Shown here piece by piece: positions 1-5,599 of a DNA stretch of 5,665 bases (position 1 is the first letter of the stretch; the number at the start of each line of letters is the position of its first letter). The notes beneath the pieces were generated by a model. It had not been told where the DNA came from and made no database searches. It saw only the letters and a program-made list of their open reading frames with translations. A program made the translations under genes and the position numbers. The stretch covers positions 1 to 5,665 of the forward strand of contig JAAEPW010000925.1 in the NCBI GenBank assembly GCA_024232355.1, in the 5' to 3' direction. Origin of the DNA: Chloroflexota bacterium (GTDB lineage Bacteria; Chloroflexota; Anaerolineae; B4-G1).

Positions 1-1014
1 CAAATCCAATCAATGCCCGTTAGGGCATTAAGACGGGTACTCGCCGATCTCGAGCGCCTCGCGGACGACATCGTCAAAATCCAATCAATGCGCGTTAGGG
101 CATTAAGACGAGTAAGGATGGAACTCTGTCTGTGGGTCAGTTTCGAAAGGTCCAAATCCAATCAATGCCCGTTAGGGCATTAAGACAAAGATGGCGTCAC
201 GCTCTGTTTGCCCACACAATATGTCCAAATCCAATCAATGCCCGTTAGGGCATTAAGACCAGTCGAAAGCCGCAGGTTCTCGGAGGCTTGCTCGACGTCC
301 AAATCCAATCAATGCCCGTTAGGGCATTAAGACAAAATATATTTGGGTAAGACCCGAGAAATAAGTTCAGGTCCAAATCCAATCAATGCCCGTTAGGGCA
401 TTAAGACTGTGCTACCGTACGGCGCGACTCTCTTGTATAGCGTTAGTCCAAATCCAATCAATGCCCGTTAGGGCATTAAGACCAATTTGTTTTCGGCAGT
501 CCATTGTTCGTATTCGACTTCAACGGTCCAAATCCAATCAATGCCCGTTAGGGCATTAAGACTCGTATTAAGGCATTGTTTATTGCACTCGGTGCAATCA
601 AGTCCAAATCCAATCAATGCCCGTTAGGGCATTAAGACTTGCGATGACCTCGGCCGACATCTCCGGGACCAGAATAAGTCCAAATCCAATCAATGCCCGT
701 TAGGGCATTAAGACCGGGGCAGCGGTGAGCGCGGCGATTGACTTACTCGGTGGGTCCAAATCCAATCAATGCCCGTTAGGGCATTAAGACCCCATCTGTT
801 GAACTTGGGTTAACTGCTCGCGCAATGAGTCCAAATCCAATCAATGCCCGTCAGGGCATTAAGACGGTGTGGCCTTCTTGGGTGTGGCCTTTACGCTTGC
901 GCGTCCAAATCCTATCAATGCCCGTCAGGGCATTAAGACAATACTGGTTTGTGTGGTACAATATGGACTAGAAACAAATCCAAAACCCATCAATACTCGT
1001 CAGAGCATTAGGAC
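1..1014 (+). CRISPR. CRISPR array, 14 repeats and 13 spacers, left end cut by the window
   Basis: The 37-base repeat begins GTCCAAATCC and ends GGGCATTAAGAC. Its core is a perfect 7-bp stem, AATGCCC/GGGCATT, around a GTTA loop. Repeats lie at 1-34 (partial), 73, 150, 223, 297, 371, 446, 526, 602, 678, 754, 829, 903 and 978 (starts). Spacers are 36-43 bases and all differ. Repeats 3-11 are identical. Repeat 2 has two substitutions, repeat 12 has one (loop GTCA), repeat 13 has two, and repeat 14 (978-1014) has eight and is probably dead. Increasing decay to the right, and a 3' end ATTAAGAC loosely like the ATTGAAAC handle of some type I/III repeats, suggest transcription left to right with the leader outside the window on the left. 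That orientation is inference. No cas genes are visible, so the subtype cannot be assigned. Confidence 0.97.
978..1014 (+). repeat. Decayed terminal CRISPR repeat (repeat 14)
   Basis: This copy matches the consensus at 29 of 37 positions and lies 38 bases after repeat 13, the normal spacer length. Changes include T8A, T24C in the loop, and the pair C20T with G27A, which keeps base pair 20-27 as T-A. G18A breaks pair 18-29. It is the last copy in register with the array. Confidence 0.85.
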
Positions 1015-1097
1015 CATTCGGCGACTGCCCCACTGGTACTTGCTACACTGGACACATTCGGGAAATTAGAGTTATCGAAATAGACAAGGACAACAAA

Positions 1098-1241
1098 ATG
1101 ACAGTAGATGAAGTTATAGCCAAAATCATCAGACTACTTTTTGAGCAGGGTGCTAGCGATTGGGAAATACAAGACAAGGCGGTGCTTTTGGCGGCGATCA
1201 AGTTACAGTTGCAGGAAAAACAAAAGGAACCCAATGCCTAG
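1098..1241 (+). CDS. Small hypothetical protein, 47 aa
   Basis: This short reading frame starts at ATG 1098 with a good Shine-Dalgarno sequence (AAGGA, 1086-1090) seven bases upstream, and ends at TAG 1239-1241. The product begins MTVDEVIAKIIRLLFEQG and reads as two helices: residues 3-17 amphipathic, then a D-W-E-I-Q turn near 21-25, then a long K/Q/E-rich helix from 26 to 44. There are no cysteines, signal peptide or membrane segment. No family is recognised. The frame stays open upstream to 972, but no start codon lies in that part. The gene sits between the decayed end of the CRISPR array and a MITE-like element whose target duplication (CTAGA, 1238-1242) contains its stop codon. The repeated CTAGA at the right end means the stop existed before insertion. 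The ribosome binding site and coding-like composition support it. Its small size and position in decayed DNA argue for caution. Confidence 0.5.
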   Translation: MTVDEVIAKIIRLLFEQGASDWEIQDKAVLLAAIKLQLQEKQKEPNA

Positions 1242-1284
1242 ACTCTCGGTTCGCTTATTTTTTTCGGATAAAATTAAATTGCCC

Positions 1285-1326
1285 CCCAGATATGGGCTTT
1301 GTGCGTGATTATACCCTATATCTGGG
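1285..1326. repeat. Internal hairpin of the MITE-like element (left)
   Basis: CCCAGATAT at 1285-1293 followed by GGG pairs with CCCTATATCTGGG at 1314-1326, with one bulged base and a 17-base loop. It is one of two long hairpins within the element. Confidence 0.65.
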
Positions 1327-1378
1327 ATAGCCAGTTTTGTCAATTTTCGGTCACTGCATTTGCTCAAGCATCGAACCC

Positions 1379-1419
1379 ATATATATGGGGGTTGCAATCT
1401 CGTTTACCCCCATATATAT
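1379..1419. repeat. Internal hairpin of the MITE-like element (right)
   Basis: ATATATATGGGGGT (1379-1392) and ACCCCCATATATAT (1406-1419) are perfect 14-bp inverted repeats around a 13-base loop. The left arm also overlaps the self-complementary CCCATATATATGGG (1376-1389). Confidence 0.8.
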
Positions 1420-1493
1420 TAGCGAACCGAGAGCTAGAGTGGCCTTTTGTCAAATCCGCAGCCGTGACGTGTGCCTAAACCAGCGTGCTTTCC

Positions 1494-1530
1494 GTCCAAA
1501 ACCAATCAATGCCTGTCAGAGTATTAAGGG
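1494..1530 (+). repeat. Isolated decayed CRISPR repeat
   Basis: A 37-base copy of the array repeat with seven substitutions, starting GTCCAAAACCAATCAATG. It shares T8A with repeat 14 and the T24C loop change with repeats 12-14. It stands 479 bases beyond repeat 14, or about 283 bases if the MITE-like element and one target copy are removed. No neighbouring repeat is in register. It is best read as a remnant of an older, longer array. Confidence 0.8.
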
Positions 1531-1611
1531 AATTCCAGAAAAATAAGTATCCCACTAGTTGATTTCGCTAGTCCAATTCTTAGAGTAAACTAGGTATTTT
1601 GTGGGAATTCC
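1529..1611. repeat. Short element bounded by GGAATTCC inverted repeats
   Basis: GGAATTCC occurs at 1529-1536 and again at 1604-1611. Inward of the left copy, three mismatches are followed by AAAATA, matching the complement of TATTTT on the right, so the arms agree at 14 of 17 positions. No convincing target duplication flanks the 83 bases. GGAATTCC is itself palindromic, so the pairing could be chance. The function is unknown. Confidence 0.3.
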
Positions 1612-1615
1612 TCAA

Positions 1616-1644
1616 GGCTTTTGTGCAAAGCGAAAGCCCCTTTT
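1616..1644 (+). terminator. Weak candidate Rho-independent terminator
   Basis: GGCTTT (1616-1621) pairs with AAAGCC (1633-1638) over an 11-base loop, followed by CC and TTTT at 1641-1644. The stem is short and the T-run is offset. It could stop transcripts leaving the CRISPR side, but this is uncertain. Confidence 0.3.
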
Positions 1645-1673
1645 CGTTCGCCTTTTTTGTAGCGTTTTCGTAA

Positions 1674-1691
1674 GGAAAAGCTTGCTTTTCC
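1674..1691. repeat. Hairpin GGAAAAG/CTTTTCC
   Basis: A perfect 7-bp stem around CTTG. CGTAA occurs directly before and after the hairpin, near 1669-1673 and 1692-1696. No T-run follows on either strand, so it is not called a terminator. Confidence 0.45.
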
Positions 1692-1786
1692 CGTAACCTG
1701 TCTTCACTGCCAAGCTTGGGACGATTTAGAACCTGGAAAAGCCCAAGACTCCTCTACAGTGTCCCCCATAAATCCTCCATCACATC

Positions 1787-1822
1787 GTCCAAAATAATCA
1801 ATGCCCATCAGGGCACCAATAC
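1787..1822 (+). repeat. Isolated decayed CRISPR repeat, 36 bases
   Basis: It starts GTCCAAAA, has one base deleted relative to the repeat, keeps ATCAATGCCC and AGGGCA, and ends CCAATAC. The stem core TGCCC/GGGCA is intact and the loop is ATCA, again carrying the T24C change. It lies 92 bases before the protease gene start and is the outermost recognisable remnant of the array. Confidence 0.7.
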
Positions 1823-1914
1823 ACTAACAACATGACCAAGGAATAAACTCGCACGGTCCGATCTCTCACGTATCTTTCACTGAATGCTAAACTCGCATCA
1901 AAAGGAAAAAAAAG

Positions 1915-4119
1915 ATGACTATTCGCAAAGTTTCCGAATCTCCCCAGTCACGCTCAGAACCTTTTATCCGGCCCCCCTCGCGATGGCTGGATATCGCCAT
2001 CACCATGCTGGGCTTGCTCGGGCTGGTCCTTTTCCTGAGCCTGTACGACCAAGCCTTTCCCACCGCAGCCATCGACCTGACGCTTTCCCGCGCCGAGATC
2101 GTCCGGCGTGCTCAGGCGTACATGCAGACACAGGGCTACGAACTCCAAGACAATGGTGTCGATGGTCCCTATAAGTTTGCACTCACGTTCACCGGAAGTT
2201 CTTGGACCTCGTATTATCTGCAACACACCTTGGGCATTTCAGAGACCAACCGTCTCATTCAAGAGACCGACGTACCTATCTGGTACTGGCGCGCTCGTTG
2301 GTTCCTTCCGTTGCAGAAAGAAGAGTTTCGAGTCTACTTGGCACCAGATGGTCAAATAGTCGCACTATCGCACACAATGTTGGAAGATGCGCATGGAGCC
2401 AGCCTCACACTGGAGAATGCTCGGGGACTGGCCCAGGACTATTTGACCACAGATCAGGGATGGGACTTGGCGAATTGGGAAGAGATATCCGCTTCGAGCG
2501 AGGATCGTCCCGGTGGACGCACCGATCACAGTTTTGCCTGGAAGCAGCGTGATTGGGACGTAGGCGAGAGCGAACTGCGCCTGTCGGTCACGGTGCGGGG
2601 CGACGAGATCGGCAGTTATAATTATTGGCTCAAAACACCCGAGACCTTTCAGCGTGATTTTACCCGCCAACGGACTATCGCCGGGTTTGTCGATAGCATG
2701 AGCCTCCTTTTGAGTCTTTTGCTCGTGTTCGTGATCTTGGCCCTGACGCTGTGGAAGGCTCGGGGGCAGATATCGACATCCGCCTCCACCGCTGTTGGGC
2801 CAGCGGTGCTGGTAAGCGTGATCATCTTGCTGGCTGGGTTGAACCGGTTGCCATTGGTCAACGCCGCATACGATACCACACAAAGTTACAAACTTTTTTG
2901 GTTGGCACAATGGATGTCCGTCGGGTTTGGAGCAGCGGGCAGTGGCGTGATGGTATTGATGTGTTGGTTCATAGGTCAATGGATAAGCAAACGTGTATGG
3001 CCACGCCAGGATCGGATCCTCTCCCGTCGGGGAGACCGGTGGCACACGTTGGCCCGTTCGGGTTGGCGGGGACTTATGTTGGGGATGATGATGGCAGGCT
3101 TTGTGGTGATCTTTTACCTGGTGACCACACAGTTCCTGGGTAGTTGGACACCAATAGGCCCAGACTATAGCAGTGCCTACGCCACGCCCCTGCCGTTCCT
3201 GGGTGCGCTAAAATCGGGTCTGCTCCCTGCGATGTGGGAAGAATTGGTATTTCGACTATTGCTCATCTCGGGCGTCCTTTGGCTCGCTCGGTCCTTTACC
3301 AAACTTTCGGAACCCGCCTGCCGGTTCCTGGCCTTGCTGATACCGGGAGCACTGTGGGGATTTGCACACATGAGCTACGTTCGAGATCCCATCTATCTGC
3401 GTGGCGTCGAACTGACCATGGCTGCGATGCTGTTGGAAGGACTCTTTTTTCTTCGCTTTGACCTGGCGACGACGATCGTGGCCCATTTCGTCTACAACGC
3501 CGGGCTGGGCGCATTGCCGCTGCTGCGTTCTGGGGAACCCTATTTCGTGGCGTCAGGATTAGTCATCCTCACAGCCATGTTGGTGCCCATGATGCCCCAC
3601 GCGGCCAGAACGATCTGGCGCAAGTTGCACGGCGAGGTGCGCGGCGTCGCACCACGCCCTTGGATCAGGCTGGCACGCTCTGAGGATCTGGAGACACTGG
3701 CAGCATTCCCGGTCGATGGATTTAACTGGGCTGTGCTGCTGGACAATCCGGAGGCAGTCGTGCTCTGTCTGCAAGTGGGCGAGCAAACTGTGGGCGCGGC
3801 GGTCGGGCAGATCGTGAACCAGACCAATGGAGAGATATCGAGGGTTTACGTCGCGCCGTCGTGGCGCAGGCGCTATTGGGGAAGCGAGTTGCTAGACACA
3901 TTGTGCATCCGTTTGCAGGAGCAAGGATGCGAGTCAGTACACATCCAAGTGCAAACAGACGACACAAATGATATGCGCTTCATGTCCAGCCAGACCTGGA
4001 AACCAGCGGCGATGATCTTTGCTTGGCCGCTAGAGCCACCGGCGTTTCCCAGTTGGCGGGATTTGTTGAAAAAGCTGAGAACCAGACGCAAGACAGCGGG
4101 GAACGAACGCGCCAGTTGA
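1915..4119 (+). CDS. CPBP-family intramembrane glutamic protease with extracytoplasmic N-terminal region and C-terminal GNAT-like domain, 734 aa
   Basis: The start ATG 1915 has AAAGGA (1901-1906) eight bases upstream. The order is: cytoplasmic tail (1-23), first membrane helix (about 25-44), an outside region (45-257), then about nine further helices (260-566). The CPBP (Rce1/Abi, CAAX-protease-like) motifs are complete: E442-E443-L-V-F-R447, W481-G-F-A-H485 and H524-F-V-Y-N528. In this family the glutamates and histidines activate water to cut peptide bonds within the membrane. The outside region holds two related units, beginning LTLSRAEIV (55) and LTLENAR (164), each with a helix and then a strand-rich stretch. 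Ten helices, with basic loops on the inside, put residues 567-734 in the cytoplasm. There, 583-705 resembles a GNAT acetyltransferase, but the acetyl-CoA loop reads R651-R-R-Y654-W-G656, with Tyr where the first glycine is usual. The substrate is unknown. Family membership is sure, acetyltransferase activity is not. Confidence 0.9.
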   Translation: MTIRKVSESPQSRSEPFIRPPSRWLDIAITMLGLLGLVLFLSLYDQAFPTAAIDLTLSRAEIVRRAQAYMQTQGYELQDNGVDGPYKFALTFTGSSWTSYYLQHTLGISETNRLIQETDVPIWYWRARWFLPLQKEEFRVYLAPDGQIVALSHTMLEDAHGASLTLENARGLAQDYLTTDQGWDLANWEEISASSEDRPGGRTDHSFAWKQRDWDVGESELRLSVTVRGDEIGSYNYWLKTPETFQRDFTRQRTIAGFVDSMSLLLSLLLVFVILALTLWKARGQISTSASTAVGPAVLVSVIILLAGLNRLPLVNAAYDTTQSYKLFWLAQWMSVGFGAAGSGVMVLMCWFIGQWISKRVWPRQDRILSRRGDRWHTLARSGWRGLMLGMMMAGFVVIFYLVTTQFLGSWTPIGPDYSSAYATPLPFLGALKSGLLPAMWEELVFRLLLISGVLWLARSFTKLSEPACRFLALLIPGALWGFAHMSYVRDPIYLRGVELTMAAMLLEGLFFLRFDLATTIVAHFVYNAGLGALPLLRSGEPYFVASGLVILTAMLVPMMPHAARTIWRKLHGEVRGVAPRPWIRLARSEDLETLAAFPVDGFNWAVLLDNPEAVVLCLQVGEQTVGAAVGQIVNQTNGEISRVYVAPSWRRRYWGSELLDTLCIRLQEQGCESVHIQVQTDDTNDMRFMSSQTWKPAAMIFAWPLEPPAFPSWRDLLKKLRTRRKTAGNERAS

Positions 4120-4243
4120 CGACCTGGCACAGACAATATCTGCGGTGATATAGAAACACTATAGCATACCCACTCTGACTCCCAGAGCTGTTCAATGCTA
4201 GGTCAGCCAAGTAAAGTGGGCAAGCCACATCGTCGTAAAAGAG

Positions 4244-4282
4244 CCGCTGCTGGATCAGACGGCAATCCAGCAGCGGATTTTT
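4244..4282 (+). terminator. Strong Rho-independent terminator after the protease gene
   Basis: CCGCTGCTGGAT (4244-4255) pairs perfectly with ATCCAGCAGCGG (4265-4276) around a 9-base loop, followed by A and TTTTT (4278-4282). It lies 125 bases after the protease stop and closes that transcript. The AAAA before the stem (4237-4240) could allow weaker action on the other strand. Confidence 0.9.
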
Positions 4283-4515
4283 CAGATGCGCTCTACGCGG
4301 CAAGAACTGAACAGCCCTAATCTCCCCCAGCAAAATCATCCCCATAACCCCACTACACGACCCAAAAAACAACAATACGACGCACAAACCAGTACCACCG
4401 TACCCTTTACACCGTTCATCGCGCTTGGTTTAGTGGGCATCAAGTTATTGTCGTTGATTTTCGCCCGTCATTGGGCCACCGAATTTCGCACATCCCAATA
4501 GTACCAAAGTACGGA
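4283..4515. other. Intergenic spacer with no supported gene
   Basis: A frame at 4286-4501 (71 codons) is open but starts three bases after the terminator T-run and has no ribosome binding site. Its N-terminal half is a proline, asparagine, glutamine and threonine mixture unlike a folded protein. Nothing else is recognised here. Confidence 0.5.
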
Positions 4516-4543
4516 TTGACAACATGCGGAAATGCACTATACT
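4516..4543 (+). promoter_or_regulatory. Sigma70-type promoter of the membrane-protein unit
   Basis: TTGACA (4516-4521), 16 bases, TATACT (4538-4543). A second TATACT (4543-4548) overlaps the first. Transcription would start near 4550. The next good ribosome binding site follows at 4585, so the promoter decides the start of the downstream gene. Confidence 0.85.
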
Positions 4544-4552
4544 ATACTTATT

Positions 4553-4583
4553 ATCGTGTAAGATATTGCAATGCAAATACGAT
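4553..4583. promoter_or_regulatory. Possible operator in the leader of the membrane-protein unit
   Basis: The inverted repeat TTGCA-A-TGCAA (4566-4576) lies between the predicted transcript start and the ribosome binding site. A second pair, ATCGT (4553-4557) and ACGAT (4579-4583), brackets it but is not concentric. A protein binding here could control the unit. No regulator is recognised. Confidence 0.3.
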
Positions 4584-4595
4584 CAAAGGATAACA

Positions 4596-5297
4596 GTGAA
4601 ACTCGAACTCGTCATCCAATCCATCACCCAACACATCCAAGACTTTGGCCTCCTGACCCTCAACGGCCTCCTGGAAATCCTGTACCGCTCCTGGGAACAA
4701 GGTCCTACCCTGCTCTCCCTGGCAGCCGCCGCCTTGGTGATGGCTGGCCCCGACCGCTCGATACAACGAGTCGCCGGTCACCGCCCCCGCCGCAGACAGC
4801 GCGGAGCCGTGGTCAAAGCCACGCCGGTGGCAATGATCTCCACGGCGGTCGTCACCGTCTGCTGGACGGCGGCATCGCTCCTGTCTCGCTCGCCCGTGAC
4901 CTGGTGGGGACTGGCACTGTGGGTAGCTCTACTGATCGGCGCTCTGGCCCTGCCCTGGGAACAGGAGAACGTCCTGTGGACACACAAGGGGTTGATCCTG
5001 GGTTACGCCGCGCTGGCTATCGGGTTACGGCTGATCTTTCAATCACCCGTGGACACGTCGGGGTGGTCTGAATTGATGGGGGTGGAGCAAGGGGGCGCGT
5101 CGCTTTTGGCGATGGTGCAGAGTTCGCTGGCCCCCTGGGTCGTGTTGACCGCCTGGGCCATCTACCCGGCAGGAAGTCTGGCGCTTTTAGGCCAACGATT
5201 GTTTATTAACCGGATGCGGTTAGTCAATCCAATGACGTCGACGCGCGACACCATCGAGTCTCTGCGCACGCGGGGGGAAACATCACACCAGCAATGA
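4596..5297 (+). CDS. Multi-pass membrane protein of unknown function, 233 aa
   Basis: GTG 4596 is chosen as the start. AAAGGA (4585-4590) stands five bases before it, and the only in-frame ATG upstream (4524) lies inside the promoter spacer, so it cannot be on the main transcript. The product begins MKLELVIQSITQHIQDFG. Likely membrane helices are near 36-50, 76-97, 101-120, 131-148 and 178-198. A strongly basic loop, RPRRRQR (63-69), suggests that segment is cytoplasmic. The C-terminal tail (201-233) is hydrophilic and carries several arginines. No enzyme motif, metal-binding cluster or transporter signature is visible and no family is recognised. It heads a two-gene unit with the 43-residue protein at 5294, which starts within its stop codon, so the two proteins are probably made together. 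A small pore, assembly factor or phage/plasmid-type membrane protein are all possible, with nothing to choose between them. Confidence 0.8.
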   Translation: MKLELVIQSITQHIQDFGLLTLNGLLEILYRSWEQGPTLLSLAAAALVMAGPDRSIQRVAGHRPRRRQRGAVVKATPVAMISTAVVTVCWTAASLLSRSPVTWWGLALWVALLIGALALPWEQENVLWTHKGLILGYAALAIGLRLIFQSPVDTSGWSELMGVEQGGASLLAMVQSSLAPWVVLTAWAIYPAGSLALLGQRLFINRMRLVNPMTSTRDTIESLRTRGETSHQQ

Positions 5298-5425
5298 ACC
5301 AACGAACAGACAAGGACGTGGAACGCGAAATCTGGTTGATGTTGCTCAAAACATTTCACCGTTCAGCGATGATTTTCCTGAAAGGGTTATCGAAAGCAAT
5401 CAAACTGACCGAACGAGAAAAGTAA
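5294..5425 (+). CDS. Small protein of unknown function, 43 aa, translationally coupled
   Basis: ATG 5294 overlaps the TGA of the preceding gene (ATGA, 5294-5297), and TAA is at 5423-5425. A G-rich stretch (5271-5277) lies too far upstream to be a normal ribosome binding site, so translation by coupling to the upstream gene is likely. The product is very basic. After a charged start (NQRTDKDVERE), residues 13-38 form one amphipathic helix (IWLML, F21-H-R, AMIFL, G31-L) and it ends LTEREK. This could lie along the membrane surface or bind the upstream membrane protein. No family is recognised. The overlap, coding-like composition and clean stop favour a real gene. Confidence 0.6.
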   Translation: MNQRTDKDVEREIWLMLLKTFHRSAMIFLKGLSKAIKLTEREK

Positions 5426-5510
5426 ACCGAATACCGCCCGGCTCTGGGCCGCTCTTGGACGTGGACGTATCACCTCGACCGGCTTTCAGGGCAAGGGGCT
5501 GCCGCAAAGA

Positions 5511-5539
5511 CACGGTCTGTTTCATTTGATCCAACCGTG
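5511..5539 (+). repeat. Stem-loop CACGGT/ACCGTG in the structured stretch
   Basis: CACGGT (5511-5516) and ACCGTG (5534-5539) are perfectly complementary around 17 bases. Just upstream a smaller nested pairing is possible: CTTT (5483-5486) with AAAG (5506-5509), and GGCA (5490-5493) with TGCC (5500-5503). Confidence 0.5.
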
Positions 5540-5549
5540 ACGAAGCTGT

Positions 5550-5587
5550 CGTTAGACAGGCTTTTGCTTTTTGCAAAAGCCCTAACG
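5550..5587 (+). repeat. Long stem-loop upstream of the final terminator
   Basis: GGCTTTTGC (5559-5567) and GCAAAAGCC (5573-5581) form a perfect 9-bp stem with a TTTTT loop. It is extended by CGTTAG (5550-5555) with CTAACG (5582-5587) across a three-base bulge, ACA. No T-run follows, so it is not itself a classic terminator. Confidence 0.8.
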
Positions 5588-5599
5588 CCGCCCGACCTG

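Larger units (their letters stand above)
1238..1438. mobile_element. MITE-like element, 191 bp with 13-bp terminal inverted repeats and 5-bp target duplication
   Basis: The left end CTCTCGGTTCGCT (1243-1255) is the exact reverse complement of the right end AGCGAACCGAGAG (1421-1433). The direct repeat CTAGA lies immediately outside both ends (1238-1242 and 1434-1438), as expected for a 5-bp target-site duplication. The 191-bp body has no plausible gene and is AT-rich with two internal hairpins (1285-1326 and 1379-1419). Perfect termini, a matching duplication and no transposase fit a non-autonomous miniature transposable element. The transposase family cannot be named from the ends. Insertion fell on the TAG stop of the small gene at 1098-1241 and kept that stop. 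Confidence 0.8.
1612..1914. other. Gene-free stretch between array remnants and the protease gene
   Basis: Apart from the hairpins at 1616 and 1674, a 6-bp inverted repeat CTTGGG/CCCAAG (1715-1720 and 1742-1747) and the decayed repeat at 1787, no coding frame is supported here. A possible extended -10 (TG at 1885-1886, TAAACT at 1888-1893) precedes the protease gene but has no recognisable -35, so it is not annotated as a promoter. Confidence 0.6.

Noticed and set aside
869..1069. 66-codon frame across the last array repeats
   Set aside because: It is made of CRISPR repeats and spacers; the recurring residues come from the repeats themselves.
1230..1246. CCAATGCC near the end of the small gene as a remnant of a CRISPR repeat split by the mobile element
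   Set aside because: Only about 12 of 19 core bases agree after removing the element, and they fall within a better-supported coding frame.
1337..1546. 69-codon frame on the + strand
   Set aside because: It runs through the MITE-like element, its right end and a decayed CRISPR repeat, with no ribosome binding site.
1571..1607. Possible further decayed CRISPR repeat beginning GTCCAA, about one repeat-plus-spacer unit after 1494
   Set aside because: Only the first six bases match well and the hairpin core is absent.
2365..3045. 226-codon frame on the - strand
   Set aside because: It lies opposite the protease gene, whose membrane helices and catalytic motifs prove the + strand frame; its composition is that of an antisense shadow.
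4116..4152. TTGACG at the protease stop as a promoter -35 box
   Set aside because: No -10 box lies at 16-18 bases; the nearest AT-rich hexamers are at 12 and 25 bases.
4286..4501. 71-codon frame with a hydrophobic C-terminal segment
   Set aside because: It starts three bases after a terminator T-run, has no promoter or Shine-Dalgarno sequence and an atypical N-terminal half. A lone hydrophobic stretch is not enough.
4571..5071. 166-codon frame overlapping the membrane protein
   Set aside because: It is a +2 shadow rich in P, R, T and S; the alternative frame has coherent membrane helices and the better ribosome binding site.
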